Position numbers and translations under genes: made by a program. Shown one piece after another: positions 29,691 to 38,038 of a DNA stretch of 53,228 nt. The notes under the pieces are model-generated. The model was not told the DNA's origin. It saw only the letters and a program-made list of their open reading frames with translations, and searched no databases. The first letter of the stretch is position 1, and the number at the start of each line of letters is the position of its first letter. Origin of the DNA: Candidatus Dormiibacterota bacterium (GTDB lineage: Bacteria > Chloroflexota > Dormibacteria > Aeolococcales > Aeolococcaceae); contig PLNE01000076.1 in NCBI GenBank assembly GCA_003141695.1, positions 1 to 53,228 of the forward strand, given 5' to 3'.

Positions 29691-30663
29691 GGTGCGCACC
29701 GCCGTCGGCACGGTCAGGTTGGGCGCGTGCCTCGCCGGCTCCGGCGCGGCGCCGCAGGAGTCCCGCAGCGTCGACGTCGTAGTTGCGAAGGCAGCGGCGG
29801 TACCCGAACTCGAACCAGAGACCCCGCCGAAGGTCGACGGGCAGGCGATGGGGACGCCGCCCGGTGAGCCAGCCGGTGAGGCAGCCACGCCGCGTGTCAC
29901 GCAGCCAGCGACGGCCGCGAGCGTCTCCTGCCAGCGTCTGCTTGGCCGCCAGGGCCCCATTGCCGAGGGCGTAGCTGCGCTGACTGCGCAGTGCCATCCG
30001 ACCCGAGCGAGTGCCTGCGGAGTGGAGCACCAGCGACCGTGGAGTGGTCAGCATCGGCACCCCGAGACCCTCTAGGCGCAGCTTGTAGTCGGTGTCTTCG
30101 CCGGCGGGAAACTCGGCGCCTGCGCCAAGGTGGATGTCAAAGGCGCCGACCGCCTCGGCCACCTGGCGCCGGATCGCAAAGTTGGCTCCGATCCAGTCCC
30201 ACCCCTGGGGCGGTCGCCGCGGCGTTGCGGCAGGATCGTAGACCGCCTCGGCCGGGGTGATGGTCGGGCAGGAGGAGAGGGGTCCCACCGCTCCGTTGGG
30301 GGCGACGGCGCCTCCGACCAGGCCTATCTCCGGGGCCGCGGTGAAGGCGGCGACAATCGTCTCCAGCCAGGCAGGGTCCGCCTCGCAATCGTCGTCGAGG
30401 AAGCTCACGACCTCGCCTTGAGCCTCCCGGAATGCCGCGTTGCGTGCCCGGCTCAACCCACGGCGGGCGAGGTGAACATACCGCACACGCCGATCGCCCA
30501 GAGCTCCCGTGGTGGTCGCGGCCCTCAACAGCGCTTCGGTGGCGGCGTCTCCCTGGCCCAGCACCACCACCTCCCAGTTCTCCCAGGTCTGTGCACAAAT
30601 TGACTGGATCGCGGCACCGAGGCTGCCCGGCCGAGTGGCCGGGATGCAGACCGAGACCCTCAC
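29671..30663 (-). CDS. GT2 glycosyltransferase
   Basis: A 330-residue soluble family 2 glycosyltransferase of the GT-A fold. It has VSVCIPATRPGSL at the N-terminus, RRGLSRARNAAFREA, the metal-binding FLDDDCEAD near residue 92, NFAIRRQ and AGEDTDYKLRL, which is typical of inverting GT2 enzymes. The GTG start overlaps the GT4 stop by four bases, so the two are coupled. It should add one sugar to the lipid-linked repeat unit; the specificity is not readable. The C-terminal 40 residues are Arg/Ala-rich and poorly conserved in type. Confidence 0.88.
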   Translation of the reverse strand: MRVSVCIPATRPGSLGAAIQSICAQTWENWEVVVLGQGDAATEALLRAATTTGALGDRRVRYVHLARRGLSRARNAAFREAQGEVVSFLDDDCEADPAWLETIVAAFTAAPEIGLVGGAVAPNGAVGPLSSCPTITPAEAVYDPAATPRRPPQGWDWIGANFAIRRQVAEAVGAFDIHLGAGAEFPAGEDTDYKLRLEGLGVPMLTTPRSLVLHSAGTRSGRMALRSQRSYALGNGALAAKQTLAGDARGRRWLRDTRRGCLTGWLTGRRPHRLPVDLRRGLWFEFGYRRCLRNYDVDAAGLLRRRAGAGEARAQPDRADGGAHHVPLRP

Positions 30664-31952
30664 CCCCGGCTCCTCAGCCCGCTGGCCCTTCCCTGGAGCT
30701 CATGTTCGCATCCGTCCGGGGTGGGGCGGCCGTCACCGTGCCCCGGGCGCGTCGACAGCACCTCCGCGTAGACCGCGAGGAGACGGTCGACCATCGCCTC
30801 CAGATCGTAGTCGCCGGCCCGGCGGCGCGCCGCGCGTCCGACCCTGGCCAGCAGGAGCTCGTCGGCGACCACGGCTCCGACCCGCGCGGCCAGGGTGGGG
30901 ACGTCACCCGGCGGCACCAGGAAGCCGTCGACCTGGTCGGTGATGACCTCGTCGAAGCCGGAGCCGCTCGTCGCCACCACGACCCGGCCCAGAGCCATCG
31001 CCTCGAGGCAGGCGTTGGCGAGGCTCTCCCAGTGCGAGGGCATCACCACCACCCGAGCCGCTGTCACGATCGGGAAGAGACGGGCCTGGAACATCGAGGG
31101 CAGGAAGTGCAGACGCCCTGCGGCGTCGCCACACCGCTCCCGGGCCTTGTCCTCGAACGAGCGTCCAGCCATCCCCATGTCCTCGCCCACGAACACGGCG
31201 TGGAGGCCGGGGCGGGATCGCAACACCGCCGGCAGGGCTTCCACCCAGGTGTCGAGGCCCTTGCGCTGCTCCAGGCGGCCGAAGTAGAGGACGTACTCGA
31301 GCCCGACCAGTTCGGCGGGCACAGCCCCCATATCGGACGCCGGGGACCGGATCCCGGTGGGGACCACCGCGATGGTGCCGCGGTCGATTCCCCAACGACT
31401 GGCCACGCGGTCGGCCAGAGCCGCCGACGGGGAGATGACCCTGGCGCTGCGCCGGACCTGCGATCGCTCCAGCCAGCGGCTAGCGGACTGGCGCCGTCGC
31501 TGGCCCCACGGGACCGCGTTCAATTCCTCAATCAGAAAGTGGGGAGTGGCCAGACGGGTGACGATCGGCGTCCTGCTCCGGTGCGAGTACCACCAGCACT
31601 CGGCACCCCATTCCGACGCCTGGACGATGTCCAGGACGCCGAGGCGCCGCAGCGCCCGTTCTACGCCCCAAGCCCGCGCCAGCACCCGCGGCTGAAGGCT
31701 CGGCGTGGGGATGCGGTGGATGTGCACGGAGTCGACCGTCTCGCTCCGGAGCCGCGGCACCCCGGGAACGAGGACGTGAACCTCATGGCCTCGGGCAGCG
31801 AGTACTCGCGCCGTCTTGTCCGTGTAGCTCCCGATCCCGCCACCCTCGGGAGGGAGCCCGGGGCTCACCATCGCGATCCTGAGGCTGGGAGCGCCGACGC
31901 GCAGTGCGGATAGGTCCTTGCGTTCGGTCGCGGACCCTGCCCGGCCGGCCAC
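30660..31952 (-). CDS. GT4 glycosyltransferase
   Basis: A 430-residue GT-B enzyme. The N-terminal domain begins RIAMVSPGLPPEGGGIGSYT, with the glycine-rich loop of GT4. The donor-binding half has YVLYFGRLEQRKGLDTWVEA and the E-x7-E motif in SHWESLANACLEAMALG, followed by VVATSGSGFDEVI. The GTG at 31952 is preferred because it follows the methyltransferase stop by one base (TGACGTGG), suggesting coupling. The frame is open further to a TTG at 31997, which would overlap that gene by 44 bases. A retaining transferase for a polymer sugar is likely. Confidence 0.88.
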   Translation of the reverse strand: MAGRAGSATERKDLSALRVGAPSLRIAMVSPGLPPEGGGIGSYTDKTARVLAARGHEVHVLVPGVPRLRSETVDSVHIHRIPTPSLQPRVLARAWGVERALRRLGVLDIVQASEWGAECWWYSHRSRTPIVTRLATPHFLIEELNAVPWGQRRRQSASRWLERSQVRRSARVISPSAALADRVASRWGIDRGTIAVVPTGIRSPASDMGAVPAELVGLEYVLYFGRLEQRKGLDTWVEALPAVLRSRPGLHAVFVGEDMGMAGRSFEDKARERCGDAAGRLHFLPSMFQARLFPIVTAARVVVMPSHWESLANACLEAMALGRVVVATSGSGFDEVITDQVDGFLVPPGDVPTLAARVGAVVADELLLARVGRAARRRAGDYDLEAMVDRLLAVYAEVLSTRPGHGDGRPTPDGCEHELQGRASGLRSRG

Positions 31953-31953
31953 G

Positions 31954-32871
31954 TCAGGGAGCCGGTCGCCGCCCCGAGACGGCGTAGGACTCGGCAAGGA
32001 CGAGTGACACCCTCCGAATCCCCTCTCCGCGCCGCGAAACCCAGCGCCAGAGCGCCGACGTCGCCCTCAGCGCAGGGGCTTCGGCCGGCCTGGGGATGAT
32101 CGGGTATTGCTTGGTCCCCCGGACGTAGACGGGCAGTCCGAAGATGACCGGCCGGACCTTCACATCGACGAGTCCCGCCTCGGCGAAGGCCCGGCACATC
32201 TCCCGAACCGGGATGTACTTCTGCCAGAACTCGGGGTCCAGCTTCCTGCCGGTGAGGCGCCTGGCCATGGTGTGGGGGCCGAACCAGCGCTCGCGCCCGG
32301 TGCCCCGCCAGACCGAGACCGGGGTCTTGGTGACGATGACCGCGCGTCCCCCCGGCGCCACCAGATCCTCCAGCCGGCGGACGATGGAGCGCCACTCCGG
32401 AACGTACTCGAGCACGCGCACGCTCATCACCCGGTCGAAGGCGCGGTCCGTGACGAAGCTGGCCGCGTCGCCCTGCACGAAGGTGACGTTCGGCTCCCTC
32501 ACCGCTTCTCGAGCCCGCTCCAGCATCCTCTCCGAGAGGTCGAGAGCCGTCACCTCGCCAGCCTTGTCCGCAAGCAGCGGCGTCCAGGTTCCCGGGCCGC
32601 AGCCGATCTCCAGGGCCGACCCGGCCGGGCCGTCTCCCAACTCCTCGACAAGGACCTGGCGGGTCAGCCGCTTCTCGAGCCGGGTAACCCGGTTCTTCTC
32701 CCAGCGCATGTCGCGGTAGTAGGCGGCGGCACGATCGAAGACCGAGGCGATCCCCTCCTGCACCCGCCGGCCGTCGTCCAATCTTGTTTGTACCGGAGAC
32801 TCGCCAGGCACCGAGACGCTTGCTGCACACATGGTATTTGGATCGTACGCAGCGCTCTCGCTGCTGGCCAT
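31954..32871 (-). CDS. Class I SAM-dependent methyltransferase
   Basis: A 305-residue methyltransferase, first in the minus-strand glycosyltransferase operon. The SAM-binding fold is shown by ALEIGCGPGTWTPLL (motif I), VTALDLSERMLERA (motif II), GDAASFV and FDRVMSVRVLEYVPEW (motif IV), then APGGRAVIVTKTP. A C-terminal section of about 100 residues with GLPVYVRGTKQYPII may select the acceptor. It probably methylates a sugar or lipid-linked glycan (inference from neighbours). ATG at 32871 or 32832 may be used; neither has a strong ribosome binding site. It is divergent from the large lectin/PKD gene. Confidence 0.85.
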   Translation of the reverse strand: MASSESAAYDPNTMCAASVSVPGESPVQTRLDDGRRVQEGIASVFDRAAAYYRDMRWEKNRVTRLEKRLTRQVLVEELGDGPAGSALEIGCGPGTWTPLLADKAGEVTALDLSERMLERAREAVREPNVTFVQGDAASFVTDRAFDRVMSVRVLEYVPEWRSIVRRLEDLVAPGGRAVIVTKTPVSVWRGTGRERWFGPHTMARRLTGRKLDPEFWQKYIPVREMCRAFAEAGLVDVKVRPVIFGLPVYVRGTKQYPIIPRPAEAPALRATSALWRWVSRRGEGIRRVSLVLAESYAVSGRRPAP

Positions 32872-33020
32872 GGGACAGCCAACACTCGGCCTGGGACACG
32901 TGTCTCGATCATGCGTGGTGCGCCCATTCCCCGCACCGCCGATGGAGCCCACCCTTCGCAGAAGGAACAAAGGGCGGGATTCCCGGTTCTGGTTGGGGAC
33001 GACCGCAAGGAGGTTTCGAC

Positions 33021-36000
33021 GTGGGCGGCGACACTGCGAAGATGGGGCGCCGGCTCGCCACCCTCGGGGCCCTAGCCCTGGTTGCGGCCGGGACCGCGGC
33101 CTCGGTGGGCCCGGTCCGGGCAGCCTCCACCCACATCGTCCAGGACACCTTCCAGCGGGCCAACCAGAGCGGCTGGGGCACCGCCTCCGACGGGATGACA
33201 TGGACGTCGGGCTCGGGCCTCTCGGTCTCGTCGGATGAGGGCCTCATCACCAACCTCGGTTCCTCCAGTGACTTCCAGATCCTGGGCACCGCCACCACCG
33301 CCGACGGCAACGGCCTGGTCCGCTTCGCCGCCACCCAGTCGAGCCTGGCCGGCATGATCCTGCGCCACCAGCCCAATGGCAACATGGACCTGGTCCGATA
33401 CAACGGCAGCGGCCAGTTCCAGTTCTTGGTCGACTCGGGCGGGAGCTGGAACATGGTGTCCAGCACCGGCTACTCGATCACCTCCGGGACCTTCTACTGG
33501 CTCAGATCCGAGCTTCAGGGGAGCAGCGTCTCCTTCAAGGTCTGGCCTGACGGCAGCACCGAGCCCTCGGCCTGGACCTGGTCAGGGACCAGCACCACCA
33601 TCACGGCCGCCGGGACCATGGGCCTCTACGGCTATGCCAAGTCCGGCAGCGAGGTCGAGTTCGACTCCTTCTCGGTGGCGCCGCTCGGCACCGTGACCGG
33701 ACCGACGGCGGCGCTGACCCTGAGCCCCTCGTCCACCCCGGTCGGCGGCACCGTCACCGCCAGCGCCTCAGGATCATCGGCGGGCACGTACCCGATCTCC
33801 AGCTATACCTTCACCTTCGGCGACGGCACCACCATCGGTCCGCAGGCGGCCGTGACGGCAACCCACGTGTACACCATCGGCGGGGTGTTCACCGTCACGG
33901 TGACGGTGACGGACAGTGCCGGTGACAGCTCCCAGGCCACCGCCTCGGAGACGGTCGGGCAACCGGTGGCAGCGCTCATCGTGAGCCCGCCCTCGGGTAA
34001 CTCACCCCTCGCGGTGACCGCCGACGGCGCGGGATCGTCGGATGCGAGCGGCGTCGCCATCACCGCGTACACCTTCAACTTCGGGGACGGCACCACCATC
34101 GGGCCGCAGGCGAGCCCGACCGCCGGCCACACCTACACCACCGCGGGCGGCTACACCGTCACCCTGACCGTCACCGACGCCACGGGCGCCACGTCGAACG
34201 CGACCGCCCCCGTGACGGTGAGCGGGAAGAACGGACCGACGGCAGCACTGACCCTGAACCCCCCGTCCACTCCGGTCGGCAGCACCGTCACCGCCAGCGC
34301 CTCGGGATCATCGGCGGGCACCTACCCGATCTCCACCTACGCCTTCAACTTTGGCGACGGCACCACCATCGGTCCGCAGGCGAGCTCGACGGCAACCCAC
34401 GCGTACTCGACGGGCGGAGTTTTCCCGGTCACGGTGACGGTGACGGACAGCGCCGGTGACATCTCCCAGGCCACGGCCTCGGAGACGGTCGGGCAACCGG
34501 TGGCAGCGCTCACCGTGAGCCCGTCCTCGGGCAACCCACCTCTTGCGGTGACCGCCAACGGCTCGACGTCGTCGGATGCGAGCGGCGTCCCCATCACCGC
34601 GTACACCTTCAACTTCGGGGACGGCACCACCATCGGACCGCAGGCAAGCCCGACCGCCGGCCACACCTACACCACCGCGGGCGGCTACACCGTCACCCTG
34701 ACCGTCACCGACGCCACGGGCGCCACCTCGACGACGACCGCCCCGGTGAGCGTGGGCGCGCCCTACATCGTCCAGGACACCTTCCAGCGGCCCAACCAGA
34801 GCGGCTGGGGCACCGCTTCCGACGGGATGCCCTGGTCCTCGGGCTCGAGCCTCTCGATCTCCTCGGACGAGGGACTGATCAGCAGCTCCGCCGCAAGCAG
34901 CTTTGAAACGCTGGGCTCCGCCACCACCGCCGACGGCAACGCCCTCGTCCGGTTCCTGGTCAGGTCCACCTCGACCGACACCGCCGGCATCATCCTGCGC
35001 CATCAGTCCAATGGCAACATGGATTTGGCGCGCTATGACGGCAATGGCCACCTTCAGTTCCTGGTCATGTCCGGCGGGAGCTGGACCGTGGTGTCGCAAT
35101 CCTCCTTCTCACCGAGCGCTGGAACCTTCTACTGGCTTCGCGCCGAGGTCCAGGGCAGCAGCGTCTACCTCAAGGTCTGGGCTGCCGGATCCACGGAGCC
35201 CCCGTCGTGGACGTGGTCGGGGAGCAGCAGCACAATCACGAGCGCCGGAAAGATGGGCCTGTACGGTTACGCGGCATCGGGGGCGCCCGTCGAGCTCGAC
35301 TCGTTCGCCGTCGCCACGGTGAGCGCCGCTCCCCCGAACTCCACCGTTACCGGCAGGGTGACCGCGAGCAACGGCGGATTCGACATCGCGGGGGTCACGG
35401 TCTCGACGATCCCGGCCAGCACCACCGCGACCACGGGCTCCTCCGGCACCTACTCGCTACCGGTGGCATCTGGACCGTACACGGTCGTCTTCACCGCATC
35501 CGCCGTCGGTTACAACGACAACGACGTGGCCGGGGTGACCGCGCCCGCGGGCGGCAGCGTCACCGCCAACCAGACGCTGGTGGCAATCCCCGCCGAGGAC
35601 GGGATGGACACCTTCACCCAGCCCAACCAGACCGGGGGCTGGAGCCCCTCCACCGATGGTCAGCTCTGGACGAGCGACATCGCCAGCCCCCCCAATGGTG
35701 TGGCCATCAACGGCGCGGGCGTCACGGGCAATCAGGCATGGGTCGACACCTCGGGCTCGACGCTGCAGGACTTCGACACCTGGATGGGCTACCCGTACGC
35801 GAATCAGCAGGTCACAGCGGATGTCGACATCAGCACGGTGGTGCACGACACCACCTATCAGCATGGGCCCCGGCTGCTGGCTCGCGTACAGGGCGGCAGC
35901 AGCAGCTGGAACGCCATCGTGATGACGATCGACCCTCCCGATGGATCCAACCCGATGGGATGCACCGCCGGTGACCTCTCGCTCTGGGTCACCATCCCGA

Positions 36001-36482
36001 GCAGCTGGACCGAGCTGGCCATGGTATGCCAGACGATCACCCCGGGGACGACCTATCACGCTATGCTCGACGTGATCGGCGACCTCGTCGAGGGCGAGGT
36101 GTGGACGGGGAGCAGCGCGCCCGGATGGCAGATCAGCGCGACCCAGAGCAAGCTGCTGGGCGCGGGGGAGGCGGGAACCCGGACCACCGGCTCGTACGTT
36201 GACTGGGCCAACTTCCAAGAGGTGCCGATCACTCAGATCAGCGGACAGGTCACCTCCGCCGCGACCGGCGTGCCCATCCCCGGTGCCAGCGTCACCTTGA
36301 GCAATGGACTGACGACGACGACCGACAGCAACGGCGACTACAGCCTGAGCGGCCCCCCCGCCTCCCTGGCCGGCGGCACCTCCTACACGGTGACGGCCAC
36401 AGCGAGCGGCTACTCAACCGGCTCTAACCCCGTCACTCCCGTATGGGGAGGCACGAGCACGGTCAGCTTCAGCCTAACGTGA
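33021..36482 (+). CDS. Large secreted lectin/PKD repeat protein
   Basis: An exported protein of 1153 residues. The GTG at 33021 is chosen for the strong AAGGAGG at 33007-33013 and is followed by a signal peptide ending near PVRAAS. Domains in order: a LamG-like sandwich (about 38-220), four PKD repeats (about 227-575, marked by FNFGDGTTIGPQA), a second LamG-like domain (about 580-765) nearly copying the first, a carboxypeptidase-regulatory-like domain, a third, diverged LamG-like domain (about 855-1070) and a final regulatory-like domain. No enzyme motif, sorting tail or membrane anchor is seen. It is likely an adhesin or polysaccharide-binding matrix protein (inference). Length and repeats suggest an extended rod. 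Confidence 0.85.
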   Translation: MGGDTAKMGRRLATLGALALVAAGTAASVGPVRAASTHIVQDTFQRANQSGWGTASDGMTWTSGSGLSVSSDEGLITNLGSSSDFQILGTATTADGNGLVRFAATQSSLAGMILRHQPNGNMDLVRYNGSGQFQFLVDSGGSWNMVSSTGYSITSGTFYWLRSELQGSSVSFKVWPDGSTEPSAWTWSGTSTTITAAGTMGLYGYAKSGSEVEFDSFSVAPLGTVTGPTAALTLSPSSTPVGGTVTASASGSSAGTYPISSYTFTFGDGTTIGPQAAVTATHVYTIGGVFTVTVTVTDSAGDSSQATASETVGQPVAALIVSPPSGNSPLAVTADGAGSSDASGVAITAYTFNFGDGTTIGPQASPTAGHTYTTAGGYTVTLTVTDATGATSNATAPVTVSGKNGPTAALTLNPPSTPVGSTVTASASGSSAGTYPISTYAFNFGDGTTIGPQASSTATHAYSTGGVFPVTVTVTDSAGDISQATASETVGQPVAALTVSPSSGNPPLAVTANGSTSSDASGVPITAYTFNFGDGTTIGPQASPTAGHTYTTAGGYTVTLTVTDATGATSTTTAPVSVGAPYIVQDTFQRPNQSGWGTASDGMPWSSGSSLSISSDEGLISSSAASSFETLGSATTADGNALVRFLVRSTSTDTAGIILRHQSNGNMDLARYDGNGHLQFLVMSGGSWTVVSQSSFSPSAGTFYWLRAEVQGSSVYLKVWAAGSTEPPSWTWSGSSSTITSAGKMGLYGYAASGAPVELDSFAVATVSAAPPNSTVTGRVTASNGGFDIAGVTVSTIPASTTATTGSSGTYSLPVASGPYTVVFTASAVGYNDNDVAGVTAPAGGSVTANQTLVAIPAEDGMDTFTQPNQTGGWSPSTDGQLWTSDIASPPNGVAINGAGVTGNQAWVDTSGSTLQDFDTWMGYPYANQQVTADVDISTVVHDTTYQHGPRLLARVQGGSSSWNAIVMTIDPPDGSNPMGCTAGDLSLWVTIPSSWTELAMVCQTITPGTTYHAMLDVIGDLVEGEVWTGSSAPGWQISATQSKLLGAGEAGTRTTGSYVDWANFQEVPITQISGQVTSAATGVPIPGASVTLSNGLTTTTDSNGDYSLSGPPASLAGGTSYTVTATASGYSTGSNPVTPVWGGTSTVSFSLT
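33701..34768 (+). repeat. 534-bp tandem duplication coding two PKD pairs
   Basis: The block 33701-34234 is repeated as 34235-34768, in frame (178 residues). Parts are nearly identical at DNA level, for example the stretch coding FNFGDGTTIGPQASPTAGHT at about 34074 and again at 34614. Each block holds two different PKD domains, giving an A-B-A-B order. The flanking LamG-like units (from about 33136 and 34768) are also close copies. The low divergence indicates recent duplication or gene conversion. Confidence 0.85.
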
Positions 36483-36620
36483 GGTCCGCTGGGCCACAGG
36501 CCTTCCCGGTCGCCTTGGCGCGACGCCGGCCGGTTCGGTATCAGCGCACCCAGCATGCGGGCTTCGCGAGTTGGTAGGATGGCTGGCTCGTACGCGTGAC
36601 AGCATCAGGGAGAGCCCGCC

Positions 36621-38015
36621 ATGAAGCTGAGGCGTCGATCGCGCGCGCTCGCGGTGGCCCTTGCCGGGGCCTTGGTTGGAACGACGTTCATCTGGCTGGC
36701 CTGGTCCGCAGCGCCGGCTGCCGGAGCCTCCAGCGGCCCTGCGGGTGGCGTCAACGTCGAGCCCTCCATGCGGCCCTGGCGCTATGTCGGCGCCAACCCA
36801 CAAAGCTGGTGGTGTCAGCCACCCAACTGCACCTCCGACTTCGCCAACCCGGTGGCGACCGCGACCAGCGAGATGCAGCAAGCCAAGGCGCTCGGTGCGC
36901 AGAACGTACGCCTGGAGATTCCCTGGCCGCTGATCGAAACGTCGTCGGGAGTCTATGACTGGAGTCGTGCGGACGCCATCTTCCAGGCGGCGAGCCAGGT
37001 GGGCATCACCATCGAGCCCATCCTCATGTGGACCCCGCAGTGGGCCGGCGGAGGCGCGCAGCTCACGAATCCTCCGTCAGCCGGTGACATGCAGGCATTT
37101 GCTCAAGCTTTCGCCCAGCGTTACGACTCGGGGATCAGGCGCGGCGTCGAGATCTGGAACGAGGAGGACACCGGCAAGTACTTCACGGGGTCGGCCGCGG
37201 CCTACGTGAGCCAGATCCTGAATCCCGCCTACGCCGGGATCAAGGCGGTGGATACCGGCATCCCGGTGATCCTGGGCGGAACCGGCGCGGACTCCAATGG
37301 CTCCTTCCTCGGGGCGGTCATCTCTGCCGGAGGGCACTTCGACATCGCCGCCTTTCACAACTACGGCGGGTCGCCGATCGGCCAGGCGCAGACGTACCAG
37401 ACCGTCCTGGGCAACGCGGGCCGCTCCGGCACACCCATCTGGCTCGGCGAATACGGGTCGGAATCGGGTACCAGCAGCCAGATCACGCTGATCCAGCAGG
37501 TACTGGGTCAGTCCTCGCCGATCGCGATGGCTCAGTGGTACAACCTTCGCGACACGGACTCCTGGACGTGCTGCCCGCCCGCGGATGTCGACGCGGGGAC
37601 CTGGGGGCTGCTGACATCCGGGTTCAGCCAGAAGAGCTCCTACACCACCATGCAGGGGTATCTGACCGGCCGGACGGCGGCGCCGCCACCCGCGACCGCC
37701 ACCCCCGAGCCTCCTCCTCCGGCGACCCCGACCTCCGACTCCACGCCCACTCCAGCTCCGAGGACCCCCGCTCGGAGCTCCCCCACCCCGACCCCGACCC
37801 CGACCGCGACCCTGACTCCAACCGCTCTGCCGGGGGGTCCCTCCCCCTCTGCTGCGATCGTCGCCACGGTGGGCCACGGATCCACCCGGAAGCCCGGTGG
37901 CGGGATGCCGTGGGCGCTGCTCGCCGCCGCTGCGGTGGTCGTCGTCCTCCTTGCGGTCGGGGCGGCCGTCTGGGCGATGCCCGGCCTGCGGCGCCGGGTT
38001 CTCCCGTTCATTTAG
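36621..38015 (+). CDS. Membrane-anchored GH39-like glycosidase
   Basis: A 464-residue protein with a signal peptide and an AGGGAGA ribosome binding site. The catalytic barrel (about 45-360) is closely similar to domain 2 of the protein at 17028, sharing GVNVEPSMRPW, GANPQSWWC, RLEIPWPLIETS and MWTPQWAGGGA. The acid/base Glu lies in EIWNEEDTG, where the usual Pro after Asn-Glu is Glu. The nucleophile lies in IWLGEYGSE. A Pro/Thr-rich linker leads to a C-terminal membrane helix (WALLAAAAVVVVLLAVGAAV) and a basic tail, so the enzyme should stay on the cell surface facing out. There is no LPXTG or PEP motif. It converges on the flippase gene. The substrate is unknown. Confidence 0.85.
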   Translation: MKLRRRSRALAVALAGALVGTTFIWLAWSAAPAAGASSGPAGGVNVEPSMRPWRYVGANPQSWWCQPPNCTSDFANPVATATSEMQQAKALGAQNVRLEIPWPLIETSSGVYDWSRADAIFQAASQVGITIEPILMWTPQWAGGGAQLTNPPSAGDMQAFAQAFAQRYDSGIRRGVEIWNEEDTGKYFTGSAAAYVSQILNPAYAGIKAVDTGIPVILGGTGADSNGSFLGAVISAGGHFDIAAFHNYGGSPIGQAQTYQTVLGNAGRSGTPIWLGEYGSESGTSSQITLIQQVLGQSSPIAMAQWYNLRDTDSWTCCPPADVDAGTWGLLTSGFSQKSSYTTMQGYLTGRTAAPPPATATPEPPPPATPTSDSTPTPAPRTPARSSPTPTPTPTATLTPTALPGGPSPSAAIVATVGHGSTRKPGGGMPWALLAAAAVVVVLLAVGAAVWAMPGLRRRVLPFI

Positions 38016-38038
38016 CGGCGGACGCGATCCCGAGCCGA

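Noticed and set aside
32784-33020. Upstream extension of the large lectin/PKD gene
   Set aside because: The GTG at 33021 has a strong AAGGAGG at ideal spacing and a signal peptide directly follows; the extension overlaps the divergent methyltransferase start.
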